Positions 43,443 through 53,453 of a stretch of DNA of 64,000 bases are shown in pieces; position 1 is the first letter of the stretch; each line of letters begins with the position of its first letter. This DNA is from Blautia coccoides (GTDB lineage: Bacteria > Bacillota > Clostridia > Lachnospirales > Lachnospiraceae). The notes below the pieces were generated by a model that was not told where the DNA came from, made no database searches, and was given only the letters and a program-made list of their open reading frames with translations. The translations under genes were made by a program, and so were the position numbers. The stretch covers positions 5,244,501 to 5,308,500 of the forward strand of contig NZ_CP136422.1 of the NCBI RefSeq assembly GCF_034355335.1. The letters are read 5' to 3'.

Positions 43443-46013
43443 TTAAACCGGCTTTCTGCCGCAGCACTGTTTGTATTTCTTACCGCTTCCGCAGGGGCAG
43501 GGATCATTGGGATATACCTTTTTCTCTGCTCTCTGCACCGGTTTCTTAGGACCTGATTCATCCTTGTTGGTGCCTGTCACCTGTGCCACCTGTTCTCTCT
43601 CCACCTTCTGCTCGATCCTTACGTGGTACAGCAGACGCAGAGTCGTCTCCTGGATAGCGGAGATCATGGTGTCAAACATTTCATATGCCTGCATCTTGTA
43701 TTCCACCTTGGGATCACGCTGGCCGTATGCCTGTAGGCCGATACCCTGACGGAGCTGGTCCATATCGTCGATGTGGTCCATCCATTTCTGGTCGATCACT
43801 TTCAGAAGGATCACGCGCTCCAGTTCGCGAAGCTGCTCCGGTTCCGGGAACTCCGCCTCTTTTTCCTCATAGAGCTTGACTGCCTCTTCCTTGAGGTTCT
43901 GTTTTAACTGGTTCTTCTTCAGACCTTTTACTTTTTCTTTTGTGATTGGTCCCAGCGGAATCGTAGGCAGAAGAACGCTGTCCAGCTCTCCCAGATCCCA
44001 TTCTTCTGAATCCAGATCATCGGAGATGCACATGTCAACTGCGTGCTCTACGGTATCAGTGATCATCTTGTAGATGGATTCCCGCATGTTTTCCCCATCC
44101 AGAACACGGCGTCTCTCTTTGTAGATGATCTCACGCTGCTCGTTGTTTACCTGGTCATATTCCAGCAGGTTTTTACGGATTCCGTAGTTATTGCCCTCGA
44201 TCTTCTTCTGGGCTTTCTCAATAGCACTGGAAAGCATTTTGTGCTCGATCTGTTCATTTTCCGCAACGCCTAAGGATTTGAACACACTCATCAGCTTCTC
44301 GGAACCGAACAGACGCATCAGATCATCTTCCAGGGAAATGTAGAAGCGGGATTCACCCGGGTCTCCCTGACGTCCGGAACGGCCTCGCAACTGGTTGTCA
44401 ATTCGCCTTGACTCATGGCGTTCGGTACCGATGATCTTCAGGCCGCCTGCCTGTCTGGACACATCGTCCAGCTTAATATCAGTACCACGGCCTGCCATAT
44501 TGGTGGCAATGGTAACAGTTCCGGCTTCACCGGCATGAGCTACGATCTCAGCCTCCATCTCATGGAACTTGGCGTTCAATACCTGGTGCTGGATGCCTTC
44601 GCGTTTCAGCATGCGACTTAAAAGCTCGGAGGTCTCAATGGTGATAGTACCAACAAGCACCGGCTGCTTCTTTGCATGTGCTTCCTTGATGGCCTCCACA
44701 ACTGCATTGAATTTTTCTTTCTTTGTCATATAAACAGCATCGTCGCTGTCAATACGCGCCACCGGTTTGTTGGTGGGAATCTCGATAACGTCCATGCCGT
44801 AAATGTCACGGAACTCTTTCTCCTCCGTGAGCGCAGTACCTGTCATACCTGACTTTTTATTGTATTTATTAAAGAAGTTCTGGAAAGTGATAGTTGCCAG
44901 TGTCTTGCTCTCTCTTCTCACCTTCACATGCTCTTTTGCCTCGATCGCCTGATGAAGACCATCTGAGTAACGGCGTCCCGGCATGATACGTCCTGTGAAC
45001 TCATCCACGATCAGGACTTCGTCGTCTTTGACCACATAATCCTGGTCACGGAACATGAGGTTGTGGGCGCGCAGCGCAAGTATGATATTATGCTGGATCT
45101 CCAGATTCTCCGGATCTGCCAGGTTTTCAATGCTGAAGAATTTCTCTACTTTATGGACACCCTGCTCAGTCAGGTTGACAATCTTGTCCTTCTCATTGAC
45201 AATGAAATCTCCGGTCTCGATGATCTCCTCACCCATGATGGCTGTCATCTTTGTCATTTCCCCGCTGGCTTCACCGCGCTCCAACTGTTTTGCCAGTATA
45301 TCGCAGACTTCGTAGAGACGGGTAGACTTTCCGCTCTGTCCGGAAATAATAAGAGGTGTTCTTGCCTCATCGACCAGCACAGAGTCCACCTCATCGATGA
45401 TGGCATAGTGCAGGTCTCTCTGTACAAGCTGCTCTTTGTAGATGACCATGTTGTCACGCAGATAGTCAAATCCCAGCTCGTTGTTGGTCACATAAGTGAT
45501 ATCACACGCATACTGCGCGCGTCTCTCGTCGTTTTTCATGGAGTTCAGGACCACACCAACCGTCAGTCCCAGGAACTCATGCACCTTGCCCATCCACTCC
45601 GCGTCACGGTGTGCCAGGTAATCGTTGACAGTTACAATGTGTACGCCTTCACCTTCCAGGGCATTTAAATATGCGGGAAGTGTGGAGACAAGGGTTTTAC
45701 CTTCACCGGTCTTCATCTCGGCAATACGTCCCTGATGAAGAATAATACCACCGATGAGCTGCACTCTGTAGTGCTCCATATTCAGCACTCGCTTGGCAGC
45801 TTCCCTCACCGTAGCAAATGCTTCCGGCAGCAGGTCATCCAGTGTCTCTCCCTCTTCCAGACGTTTTTTATATTCTCTGGTCTTACCGCGCAGCTCGTCG
45901 TCACTTAACGCCTGCATGGTGGGGCGCAGAGCTTCGATTTTGTCCACAGTGGCAGTGATACGTTTTAATTCCCTCTCACTGTGGGTTCCAAACATTTTTT
46001 GAACTAAACTCAT
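43443..46013 (-). CDS. secA: Protein translocase subunit SecA
   Basis: An 856-residue ATPase motor that drives preproteins through SecYEG. Walker [18 protein letters not shown]-box [12 protein letters not shown], helicase motif [14 protein letters not shown] and [13 protein letters not shown] are present, together with the preprotein-binding and helical scaffold regions. The C-terminus carries the zinc-binding [13 protein letters not shown] motif for SecB/ribosome contact. Length is normal. ATG follows TTAGGAGCATAAAAC. A small hairpin lies in the leader. Confidence 0.97.
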   Translation of the reverse strand: MSLVQKMFGTHSERELKRITATVDKIEALRPTMQALSDDELRGKTREYKKRLEEGETLDDLLPEAFATVREAAKRVLNMEHYRVQLIGGIILHQGRIAEMKTGEGKTLVSTLPAYLNALEGEGVHIVTVNDYLAHRDAEWMGKVHEFLGLTVGVVLNSMKNDERRAQYACDITYVTNNELGFDYLRDNMVIYKEQLVQRDLHYAIIDEVDSVLVDEARTPLIISGQSGKSTRLYEVCDILAKQLERGEASGEMTKMTAIMGEEIIETGDFIVNEKDKIVNLTEQGVHKVEKFFSIENLADPENLEIQHNIILALRAHNLMFRDQDYVVKDDEVLIVDEFTGRIMPGRRYSDGLHQAIEAKEHVKVRRESKTLATITFQNFFNKYNKKSGMTGTALTEEKEFRDIYGMDVIEIPTNKPVARIDSDDAVYMTKKEKFNAVVEAIKEAHAKKQPVLVGTITIETSELLSRMLKREGIQHQVLNAKFHEMEAEIVAHAGEAGTVTIATNMAGRGTDIKLDDVSRQAGGLKIIGTERHESRRIDNQLRGRSGRQGDPGESRFYISLEDDLMRLFGSEKLMSVFKSLGVAENEQIEHKMLSSAIEKAQKKIEGNNYGIRKNLLEYDQVNNEQREIIYKERRRVLDGENMRESIYKMITDTVEHAVDMCISDDLDSEEWDLGELDSVLLPTIPLGPITKEKVKGLKKNQLKQNLKEEAVKLYEEKEAEFPEPEQLRELERVILLKVIDQKWMDHIDDMDQLRQGIGLQAYGQRDPKVEYKMQAYEMFDTMISAIQETTLRLLYHVRIEQKVEREQVAQVTGTNKDESGPKKPVQRAEKKVYPNDPCPCGSGKKYKQCCGRKPV

Positions 46014-46062
46014 GTTTTATGCTCCTAATTTTCCAATTTTCAGACTGCAGCAGGACTTCCCC

Positions 46063-46082
46063 AAAATAGGAAACCCTATTTT
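46063..46082 (-). promoter_or_regulatory. Short hairpin in the secA leader
   Basis: AAAATAGG and CCTATTTT form an 8-bp stem with a 4-base loop about 50 bases upstream of the secA start. It may affect translation; no leader peptide is evident. Confidence 0.3.
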
Positions 46083-46141
46083 CGTGGATATTATTCCACA
46101 TTACTTTACATTGTAACACTTTCTTTCTTTGAAAACAACAT

Positions 46142-46180
46142 AAAAAAAGAGTCCCTCAGCGGGGCAGATCCGTCCCCTGA
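46142..46180 (-). terminator. Terminator at the end of the GntR-type gene
   Basis: TCAGGGG and CCCCGCTGA arms overlap the last codons of the GntR gene; a T7 run follows about 8 bases after the stem on the minus strand. The geometry is imperfect, so moderate confidence. Confidence 0.5.
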
Positions 46181-47169
46181 CCCGGATGCTTTTCTCTCAG
46201 CACCGCTGTTATCCGCTCCTCCAGATAGATCAAACTGCCATTATCTATCAGATAATGGAATGGTATGACTTTCCCGCCTTTCGCAATGTACTGTTCCAGC
46301 AGTCCGTCTGTGACCCGCTGCTCCAGCAGTATGGAGTCAGGATTAATGACAATGGCATCGTATTGTCCCAGCAGCATACTGTCTGCTTCCACGGATAATG
46401 TATTCTCAAAGTGTGTGCTGACAGATTTCAGTTTTGGCAGAAAATACGCAAGCTGGTCTGTGATGATCTGTGCGAACTTATTGGTTCTGCAGAAAATCCC
46501 CACTGACGCTGAAGGGTCCAGTCTGGAAATATTCACAATAGTATCTCTGCTTGGCGCCACAGCCACCTTTACCAGAATATTTTTCTTTTCCCCTATATGC
46601 TCTGCAACCTGTTCATAATGTGTTGTTGTGGTCAGTATCAAATCATAACTGGACAGCAGGGCCTGAGGATTGTCGTCCAGCAGAATCGTTTCCACCAAAA
46701 AGGCGGAGATACTGATATCCGGTATATAGAGAAGCTGTTTTTTAAAAATTTCCAGTGATTCAGCGTTGCAGTCGATAACTGCCACACGCAGGCCTCCATT
46801 CTCGCCCTCTCTCTTCGCTATGCTTATGTTCATCAGGTTCAGTATTTCCGGAACAGAAAAATTCCAGTCCTCCAGTGTGTCAAGAAGACTGTCCAGTAAC
46901 TCAATGGCAGCCATGCGCTTCTCATTCCCTGTCATGATCGCACTATTATGTATATATGAGCCGCTGCCCTGTATCACTTCGATGACCCCATTGTCAGCAA
47001 GTTCTTTATATGCCTTTTTTACCGTTCCTCTGGAGATTCCCAGGCGTTCAGCCAATTCCCTTTCTGTGGGCAGCTTGTCCTCAGGATTTAGCCTGCCCTG
47101 CTTAATATCCTCCAGAATTTCATCCACTAATTGTTTATAGATTGGCTTGTTTTCATCTTTGTTGATCAT
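46156..47169 (-). CDS. GntR-family regulator with large effector-binding domain
   Basis: A 337-residue regulator. Residues 8-75 are a GntR winged helix (IYKQLVDEILEDIKQGRLNP, then PTERELAERLGISRGTVKKA and GVIEVIQGSGSYI). The C-terminal 250 residues are longer than in YtrA-type proteins and have alternating strands and helices (LRVAVIDCNAESLEIFKKQL, YDLILTTTTHYEQVAEHIG), which may be a periplasmic-binding-like effector domain. The likely targets are TTGGTAT/ATACCAA sites in its own upstream region. It was probably divergent to the GH42 gene before the IS110 element came between them. ATG follows AAGGAGAATATAG. Confidence 0.9.
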   Translation of the reverse strand: MINKDENKPIYKQLVDEILEDIKQGRLNPEDKLPTERELAERLGISRGTVKKAYKELADNGVIEVIQGSGSYIHNSAIMTGNEKRMAAIELLDSLLDTLEDWNFSVPEILNLMNISIAKREGENGGLRVAVIDCNAESLEIFKKQLLYIPDISISAFLVETILLDDNPQALLSSYDLILTTTTHYEQVAEHIGEKKNILVKVAVAPSRDTIVNISRLDPSASVGIFCRTNKFAQIITDQLAYFLPKLKSVSTHFENTLSVEADSMLLGQYDAIVINPDSILLEQRVTDGLLEQYIAKGGKVIPFHYLIDNGSLIYLEERITAVLREKHPGQGTDLPR

Positions 47170-47231
47170 CTATATTCTCCTTGATTACCATACATCTTTT
47201 ATTTCCCATACACAGATGTTTCTTAGATATT

Positions 47232-47392
47232 ATACCAATAATATACCATGATAAGCAACAGCGCATTCCTTTTTAACTGTTATATAGCACTTTTATACAA
47301 TTTGCAAACCTTAATATTGGTATATATTTTAAAAATAAATGATTGCCATTTCTCCTTATTGGTATTATTATTTTAGTATACCAATTTGCAAA
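47232..47392. promoter_or_regulatory. Cluster of TTGGTAT/ATACCAA operator half-sites
   Basis: ATACCAA at 47232, TTGGTAT at 47317 and 47359, and ATACCAA at 47378; the last two form an inverted pair with 12-base spacing. An 11-bp direct repeat CAATTTGCAAA occurs at 47298 and 47382. These lie between the GntR start and the IS110 element and likely are its operators. They form the first part of the 410-base stretch without a gene (47170-47579); the rest is the non-coding end of the IS element. Confidence 0.55.
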
Positions 47393-47579
47393 TGGTACAC
47401 TATAGAGTCATTCAATAAAAAGACTAACTATTAAAGAAAGTCAATAAATAGTTTCAAAAACAGAGATGTTTTGAGTATAGTGGCGATGACTTATTCATCG
47501 CAATCAGTACCTTGAAAATTGCATGACAAATAGAGCATCGAGTATGATGCTCTGACAAGAAGATATGATGTTGGAAGAA

Positions 47580-48755
47580 TTAGATTGCTTTTTGGTATTG
47601 CTGTCCAGTGCGTTCGAGATGATAAATTAGCCGAACTAGTTTCTTGGTCGCGTGAGACATTGCAACATAGTAATGCTTGCCTTCAGCTCGTTTCTTGGCA
47701 AGATAAGCCTTGTAGGTTGGATCCCATAGACAAACATATGCGGTTGCATTAAACAGAGCATATCTAAGGTATCTAGAACCACGTTTTTCCATTCTGGCAT
47801 AACAGTTATCTAACTGGCCGGATTGATAGGTAGAAGGCGACATTCCTGCATAAGCAAGGATCTTATCTGGAGAGTCGAATTGGCTAAAGTCACCTATTTC
47901 AGCAATAATCATGGCACCCATTCGATAGCTGATTCCAGGAATGCTAAGGATTGGAGAATTGATTTCATCCATGATGACTTTAATCTCGTTTTCAATCTCT
48001 TCGATTTCAGAATCTAGCTCTCTAATGAGCTTAATGGTGTGCTTTAATTCAAGCGATTTAGCTGGCATATTTGAACCGATAGAGGTTCTTGCAGCCTCTC
48101 TAAAAGCGATAGAGGTTTCTTTTGTGTAGTGGCCTTTAGATGCGGTTTCAAGAAGATTTGAAAGTCTTGTGAGATGTGCATTAGCTACCTGTTTTGCACC
48201 AGGAAATTCGTAGAGTAACTCATAAACAGAATTCTGATGAAGTGTTGGAACAAGCTTTTCTAACTCAGGGAAAAGGATACATACAAGACGGGATATAGAT
48301 GTTTTAAGCTTCGCGCGTTCTTTAACTTTATCAAAACGATAGCGAGTAAGTGACTTAAGCTCTTCGTTGTGATACGATGTGTCTGAGTAGGACTTTAAGT
48401 TCACGTCAGACATTAGCATAGAAGCAATTGTATGGGCATCAACTTTATCCGTTTTCGTCTGTCTAAGGCTTAGACTTTTTCTGTACAGATTAGTATGTAA
48501 CGGGTTGATAACAAAGGTGGCCAGACCTTTATCAAGCAGATATCCGAGAAGATTGTAACTATAGTGTCCAGTGGCTTCTAGGCCTACTTTTACTTTAGAA
48601 GCATCTTCCATAACGGATTCTATTTTCTGATAAAGCTCGTCGAACCCATCGAGATTGTTTTTGATGGTAAAAGCCTTGAAAAGGACTTCGCCATCAGAGT
48701 TTGTGATAAAGCAATCATGCTTATCTTTTGCGACATCAATTCCTACGTAAATCAT
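47580..48755 (-). CDS. IS110-family transposase (DEDD recombinase)
   Basis: A 391-residue transposase. The N-terminal RuvC-like DEDD domain shows YVGIDVAKDKHD (first Asp), VGLEATGHYSYNL (Glu) and KTDKVDAHTIA (Asp pair). The C-terminal Transposase_20 domain has SIPGISYRMGAMIIAEIGDF, KILAYAGMSPSTYQSG and the catalytic-serine area MEKRGSRYLRYALFNAT. It is complete and without frameshift, so probably active. Start at 48755 (MIYVGIDVAK) after CAGGAGGTCCTAT; the frame extends 15 codons upstream. DNA is more AT-rich than the neighbouring genes. Confidence 0.95.
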   Translation of the reverse strand: MIYVGIDVAKDKHDCFITNSDGEVLFKAFTIKNNLDGFDELYQKIESVMEDASKVKVGLEATGHYSYNLLGYLLDKGLATFVINPLHTNLYRKSLSLRQTKTDKVDAHTIASMLMSDVNLKSYSDTSYHNEELKSLTRYRFDKVKERAKLKTSISRLVCILFPELEKLVPTLHQNSVYELLYEFPGAKQVANAHLTRLSNLLETASKGHYTKETSIAFREAARTSIGSNMPAKSLELKHTIKLIRELDSEIEEIENEIKVIMDEINSPILSIPGISYRMGAMIIAEIGDFSQFDSPDKILAYAGMSPSTYQSGQLDNCYARMEKRGSRYLRYALFNATAYVCLWDPTYKAYLAKKRAEGKHYYVAMSHATKKLVRLIYHLERTGQQYQKAI

Positions 48756-48769
48756 ATAGGACCTCCTGA

Positions 48770-48987
48770 TATAAAGTATTGATACTGTCTTAAGATCCAC
48801 AGGGCTCCTTGCAATCGTAACCTACTTCTTGATAAACCGTCATGCGGTAACTAACTGATTAACAAATAAACAAAGAGACTGTGGTTGGAGCCTTTTTTAA
48901 ACCATCAAGTGGTAGGAGGTGATAACCAATCCACAGTATCTTAAAATAGCATAGTCAAACCTGTAGAAAAGGTAAAGAAAGACTATG
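48770..48987 (-). ncRNA. Probable bridge RNA of the IS110 element
   Basis: The region upstream of the transposase, transcribed from the minus strand, is rich in nested pairings: CATAGTC/GACTATG (48950-48956 with 48981-48987), ACTGTGG/CCACAGT (48878-48884 with 48931-48937), GGCTCC/GGAGCC (48803-48808 with 48887-48892), ACCG/CGGT (48836-48848) and ACCA/TGGT (48901-48913). IS110 elements encode a bridge RNA at this place that pairs with donor and target DNA. Ends are approximate. Confidence 0.65.
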
Positions 48988-49019
48988 ACTTTATATAATA
49001 GTAGGAGGAATCAATAATT

Positions 49020-51026
49020 ATGTGGTATGGAGGAGACTATAATCCGGAACAATGGGGGCCTGAGACAATAGATGAGGATATCCGTTACATGAAAGAAATG
49101 CATGTCAACTGCGCAACCGTAGGTGTCTTTGCATGGCCAAAGCTGGAACCGGAAGACGGGGTATTTGACTTTGAATGGATGGATCAGATTCTTGACAGAT
49201 TATACAAAGAACATATTGATGTCATACTCGCAACCCCTACAACAGCAATGCCTTACTGGCTGGAACAAAAATATCCTGATATTATGCATGTGGATATTGA
49301 AGGCCGCAGAGTACAGGGCGGCTCCCGGGAAAAAATATGTCCGAACAGCAGTGTATACAGAAAATATTCCGCCAGGATTGCCGGTGAATTGGCAAAACGT
49401 TACGGGCATCATCCTGCGGTAAAGCTCTGGCACATTAATAATGAGTACCATTTTTACTGCTACTGCCCTGCCTGCGCAGAGGAGTTCCGTAACTGGCTTA
49501 AAAGAAAGTATATAGACATCCATGCCGTGAACACTGCGTGGAACACCGCCTTCTGGGGACATACATATACAAGCTTCACACAGATACTTCCCCCCAGCTA
49601 TCTTACAGATATTAAGAAGAATCAGCTTGCCGGGCGCGATGTAGCCTGTTTCCAGGGCCAGTATATTGATTATATGCGTTTTATGAGCAGCAGTGTCCGT
49701 ACCTGTATTGAAAATGAAAAAAAGGAGATTCAGAAGTATTCCGCGCTTCCTGTCACCAATAATTTTTCTGATCTGGTAAAGACTTATGATTATTGGGAGG
49801 TATCAAAAGCAGTTGATGTGATTTCCTGGGACAATTATCCCACAATCCATACCCCTATGTATAAACCTGCATTTATCCATGACCTGATGCGCTCCATGAA
49901 ATCACAGCCATTCTATATGATGGAGCAGAACCCTGGGAATATCTCCTGGGAAGATTACGGTCCCGTCAAGCGTCCGGGCGAAGTTGCTGATATCTGCTGG
50001 CAAAGCACCGCCCACGGCGCTGACAGCAACCTATTTTTCCAGTGGCGGCAGTCCAGAGGCGGAGTGGAAAAATTCCATGGTGCCATGGTTCCCCACAGCG
50101 GCAGGCTGGACACCAGAATGGGTGCCGAACTGATTCGCCTCGGAGAGCAGTTTGAACATTTAGGGGAAACTGTAGAGGGCGCCATGCCAGATGCCAGGGC
50201 CGCCATTCTCTTTGACTGGGAAAACTGGTGGGCCATTGAGGGATCTGCCATCCACAACTGCCACTTAAAATATTACGACCAGGTGCTGAAATACTACCGT
50301 GCTTTCTACGAAATGGGTATATCCGTTGATATTGTCTGTGAATCCACCTGTATGGATAAGAAATATGACCTCATTGCAGCCCCATGCTTTTATATGTGTT
50401 CCCCTGAGTTTTCTGAAAAAGTAAAAGACTACGTAAGCGCAGGCGGTACATTCATCACCACTTTTCTGAGCGGTATCACAGACAGAACAGATAATGTAAT
50501 ACTGGGCGGCTATCCCGGTGCTTTCCGTGATGTACTGGGTCTCTGGGTTGAGGAGATAGACGGCATGTATCCCGATATGAAAAACAGTATCGTTTTGAAT
50601 GATGGTTCCCAATATGAATGCGGGGAAATCTGTGACCTCATCCGTCTGGAATCGGCAAAGGCAATCGGGGTCTACGGAAAGGATTTTTATCGTGATACCC
50701 CCTGTATGACGGTCAATGCTTATGGAGACGGGCACGCCTATTATATAGGCACAAGCCCGGAGCACGGATGTATCAGAAAACTGCTGTCAGACATCTGCCG
50801 CAGTCTTAGCATACCAACATACGACCTGCCTGAGAATGTTGAGGCAGCATTCCGTATCAAAGACGGAAAAAAATTCACCTTCCTCATGAATCATAACAAT
50901 GAAACCGTACATGTAAATCTGGATACCCCTTATCATGACATCATCAGCGGACACAGAATATCCGGATTAGTTCCCATGTCTCCCCGCCAGTGTATGATCC
51001 TGGAGGAGCCTGCAAAGGCGGACTAA
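49020..51026 (+). CDS. Beta-galactosidase, glycoside hydrolase family 42
   Basis: A 668-residue cytoplasmic glycosidase. The TIM barrel starts directly (YGGDYNPEQWG); catalytic acid/base Glu142 is in HINNEYHFY and nucleophile Glu302 in YMMEQNPGN. Cys107, Cys147, Cys149 and Cys152 match the GH42 zinc site. A trimerisation domain (AILFDWENWWAIE) and a small beta-domain follow. The substrate is likely a galacto-oligosaccharide or galactoside. The ribosome site TAGGAGG lies 11 bases before the ATG, a rather long gap, and relatives begin a few residues earlier; the IS element ends shortly upstream, so the native start region may have been altered. Confidence 0.93.
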   Translation: MWYGGDYNPEQWGPETIDEDIRYMKEMHVNCATVGVFAWPKLEPEDGVFDFEWMDQILDRLYKEHIDVILATPTTAMPYWLEQKYPDIMHVDIEGRRVQGGSREKICPNSSVYRKYSARIAGELAKRYGHHPAVKLWHINNEYHFYCYCPACAEEFRNWLKRKYIDIHAVNTAWNTAFWGHTYTSFTQILPPSYLTDIKKNQLAGRDVACFQGQYIDYMRFMSSSVRTCIENEKKEIQKYSALPVTNNFSDLVKTYDYWEVSKAVDVISWDNYPTIHTPMYKPAFIHDLMRSMKSQPFYMMEQNPGNISWEDYGPVKRPGEVADICWQSTAHGADSNLFFQWRQSRGGVEKFHGAMVPHSGRLDTRMGAELIRLGEQFEHLGETVEGAMPDARAAILFDWENWWAIEGSAIHNCHLKYYDQVLKYYRAFYEMGISVDIVCESTCMDKKYDLIAAPCFYMCSPEFSEKVKDYVSAGGTFITTFLSGITDRTDNVILGGYPGAFRDVLGLWVEEIDGMYPDMKNSIVLNDGSQYECGEICDLIRLESAKAIGVYGKDFYRDTPCMTVNAYGDGHAYYIGTSPEHGCIRKLLSDICRSLSIPTYDLPENVEAAFRIKDGKKFTFLMNHNNETVHVNLDTPYHDIISGHRISGLVPMSPRQCMILEEPAKAD

Positions 51027-51090
51027 TGGTTGATCAGCACTACAGCCAACACGAAACGTTTATATTTCTTGTAAAAAAGGAGGTTTTACA

Positions 51091-52422
51091 TTGAAAAGAA
51101 AAATAATTACAGTCCTGCTCACCTGTCTTATGGTTTTTTCGGCATCAGCCTGCGGTGAAAAGGCGGACACGTCATCCGGCTCTGAAAACGACACACCGAA
51201 AAGCAGCGCTTCAGATTCTGAAGACAACACACTAACAGTCTGGACATGGGACCCAAACTTTAACATTTACGCGATCAATAAAGCGGCTGAACTCTACGCA
51301 GCAGACGGCCATGAGGATTTCCATGTAAAAGTCACTGAGATTGAATCTCAGGATATCGAGACAAAGCTTACCACTATCGCCAATGCGGGAGAACTGGATG
51401 CTTTGCCGGATATTTTTCTGATACAGGATGCCTCTTTTCAGAAATTCGCGCAGAATTATCCTGATATTTTTACTGATCTGACAGACTCCGGCATTGATTT
51501 TTCCCAGTTTTCCGCGGCTAAAACTTCATACTCTGTGGTAAACAATAAAAATATGGGGATTCCCTTTGACAGCGGTACCGCAGTAAACTGCATACGCACT
51601 GACTATCTGGAACAGGCCGGTTTCACAGTGGAAGACTTTACAGATATCACATGGTCTGACTATATGGAAAAAGCAAAAATAGTAAAAGAGAAAACAGGAC
51701 AGCCGATGCTTACAGCCAAATCTGCAACCCCTGATATCATTATGATGATGCTGCAGTCCTGTGGCGCCTCGCTTTTCCAGGAAGACGGAAGCCCCAATTT
51801 AGATCAGAATGATGTACTCAAAGAATGTATGTCCATCTATATACAGATGGTCAGAGACAACACCCTGGAAGAAATGCCAGGATGGGATCAGTATATTGCC
51901 TCTATCAATAACGGTACCGTGGCAGGCGCCATGAACGGATGCTGGATCATCGCATCCGTTGAAGCCAAAGAAGACCAGGCAGGGAAATGGGCAGTCACCA
52001 ATCTCCCACGCCTTGACAGCATTCCTAATGCCACAAATTATTCCAGTAATGGCGGTTCCACATGGGCTATTACCTCCCAGTGCAAAAACCAAAAACTGGC
52101 TCAGGATTTTTTCAAATCCACATTTGCAGGAAGCCAGGCACTTTACGATGATATTCTGTCCAAAGGCGCCCTGTCCACATGGCTGCCTGCCGGAGATTCC
52201 CCTCTCTATGAAGAACCGGTAGATTTCTTCGGCAAGGATGCAGTCTACAAAAAGATCGTTGAATATTCCTCTGAGATTCCATCCAGTGTAACCAGTCCTT
52301 ACTATTATGACGCCAGAGATGCCATGTGTACTGCTCTGTCCAATGTGATACAACAGAATGCCTCTCTGGATGAGGAATTAAAAACCGCCCAGGAAACGGC
52401 TGAATTTAATATCTCCAAATAA
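51091..52422 (+). CDS. Carbohydrate ABC transporter substrate-binding lipoprotein
   Basis: A 443-residue family-1 binding protein. The signal peptide ends with lipobox VFSASACGE; a Ser/Asp/Glu-rich linker follows, then TVWTWDPNFNIYAINKAAEL. The central PDIFLIQDASFQKFAQNYPD and the NGGSTWAITSQCKNQKLAQD stretch are typical. The start is TTG at 51091 behind AGGAGGTTTTACA. It follows the GH42 gene by 64 bases and would deliver the galactoside, but the matching permease genes do not follow: the next gene is a reversed AraC-type regulator. Confidence 0.92.
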   Translation: MKRKIITVLLTCLMVFSASACGEKADTSSGSENDTPKSSASDSEDNTLTVWTWDPNFNIYAINKAAELYAADGHEDFHVKVTEIESQDIETKLTTIANAGELDALPDIFLIQDASFQKFAQNYPDIFTDLTDSGIDFSQFSAAKTSYSVVNNKNMGIPFDSGTAVNCIRTDYLEQAGFTVEDFTDITWSDYMEKAKIVKEKTGQPMLTAKSATPDIIMMMLQSCGASLFQEDGSPNLDQNDVLKECMSIYIQMVRDNTLEEMPGWDQYIASINNGTVAGAMNGCWIIASVEAKEDQAGKWAVTNLPRLDSIPNATNYSSNGGSTWAITSQCKNQKLAQDFFKSTFAGSQALYDDILSKGALSTWLPAGDSPLYEEPVDFFGKDAVYKKIVEYSSEIPSSVTSPYYYDARDAMCTALSNVIQQNASLDEELKTAQETAEFNISK

Positions 52423-52438
52423 ATCACCTGCACCTTTT

Positions 52439-52477
52439 ATAAAAAGCCGTCGGATATTTTCATATATCTGGCGGCTT
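52439..52477. terminator. Bidirectional terminator between binding-protein and AraC/GyrI genes
   Basis: AAGCCGTCGGATAT and ATATCTGGCGGCTT form a 14-bp stem with two wobble pairs, located between the convergent genes; on the minus strand it is followed by TTTTTAT. Confidence 0.65.
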
Positions 52478-52519
52478 ATCAGTCACTGCTCTTGTCATTT
52501 TGTTATAAAACAAGCAAAA

Positions 52520-53359
52520 TCATACCTTCTCAACAGGTATCCAGATTTCATTATAATCATCCTCCGGGTTTTCGCATAGTGGTGTATACATCTCAATATT
52601 GTAATTGCCTGCCAGCTTATATGTCTTACAGGATGGCATCCATTCGCTCCATATTTTTGTATTCACATTCTGCAGTGCCTCCGGCAGCGCACCACGGCAG
52701 GGAAATACAGCCCATGTACCTGCGGGGATCACTCTGGTTTCATAACCGTCCGGAATTTCATTCCATGGAATATAATTATCGGCGATCAAATAATCAAAGT
52801 TTTTTCCGTCACTGTCCATACAGATTCCATACATCCCGCACACAACTTTGTCCTCATCACTTTTCATATGCTCCTTCCAGAATTTAGGAATTTCACCATA
52901 GGCAGTTTCTGTCTGAAACCTGCGCAGCCTTCCCATTACTGTAAACTGTGATTTTTCAACAATTTTGTACTCTAACATAGTACCACCCTCCAATGTGAGT
53001 TTGATTTTCAGCGGCGCAAAGAAATTCAGGTTACTGCCTTGTTCTCTTGCTGCGGAAGGATTTACCCCATGAAACTTTGTGAATGCCCTGGAAAAGCTGT
53101 CAGGTGAATCATACCCGTACTTCATGGCAGCATCGATCACTTTTATATCAGAAGAACAAAGTTCCTGTGCAGCAAGGGTCAAACGGCGGTTTCTTATATA
53201 TTCACCAACTGTAAACCCGCATAGTACATTGAATATTTTTTGAAAGTAAAAGCTTGACACATAGGCTTTGCCGGCTATTTCATTTATATCAATATCAGCA
53301 GTCAGATTATCTTCTATATATGCGATCGCATTGGTGATACCCTCATTCCAACCGTTCAT
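52520..53359 (-). CDS. AraC-type regulator with GyrI-like ligand-binding domain
   Basis: A 279-residue regulator. Residues 8-110 are an AraC double helix-turn-helix (INEIAGKAYVSSFYFQKIFN and SPDSFSRAFTKFHGVNPSAA). Residues 125-279 form a GyrI/SOUL-like effector domain, ending CENPEDDYNEIWIPVEKV. This order (DNA-binding first) is that of Rob-like proteins and drug-responsive activators in Firmicutes. It is convergent with the sugar-binding lipoprotein gene. It likely responds to a hydrophobic or cationic compound and may not be related to galactoside use. ATG after GGAAGGTACTTT. Confidence 0.92.
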   Translation of the reverse strand: MNGWNEGITNAIAYIEDNLTADIDINEIAGKAYVSSFYFQKIFNVLCGFTVGEYIRNRRLTLAAQELCSSDIKVIDAAMKYGYDSPDSFSRAFTKFHGVNPSAAREQGSNLNFFAPLKIKLTLEGGTMLEYKIVEKSQFTVMGRLRRFQTETAYGEIPKFWKEHMKSDEDKVVCGMYGICMDSDGKNFDYLIADNYIPWNEIPDGYETRVIPAGTWAVFPCRGALPEALQNVNTKIWSEWMPSCKTYKLAGNYNIEMYTPLCENPEDDYNEIWIPVEKV

Positions 53360-53453
53360 AAAGTACCTTCCTTCCCTGTCTCACTGTAATCGTATTATAC
53401 GATCATGTATGTGCACTTTCCCGACTTTCCCTGTCCTTCTGTGTCGGGGCTAA

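Larger units (their letters stand above)
47400..48990 (-). mobile_element. IS110-family insertion sequence, approximate ends
   Basis: Contains one DEDD-type transposase gene with about 180 bases of non-coding DNA after it and about 230 structured bases before it. This is the layout of the IS110 group, which lacks long terminal inverted repeats, so the ends cannot be fixed from one copy. A hairpin AGAGCATC/GATGCTCT (47532-47553) lies in the downstream non-coding end. The element sits between a GntR gene with its operators and a GH42 gene. Confidence 0.75.

Noticed and set aside
47400..48990. Terminal inverted repeats for the IS element
   Set aside because: I looked for matching ends on both sides and found no convincing pair, which fits the IS110 family; ends are therefore only estimated.
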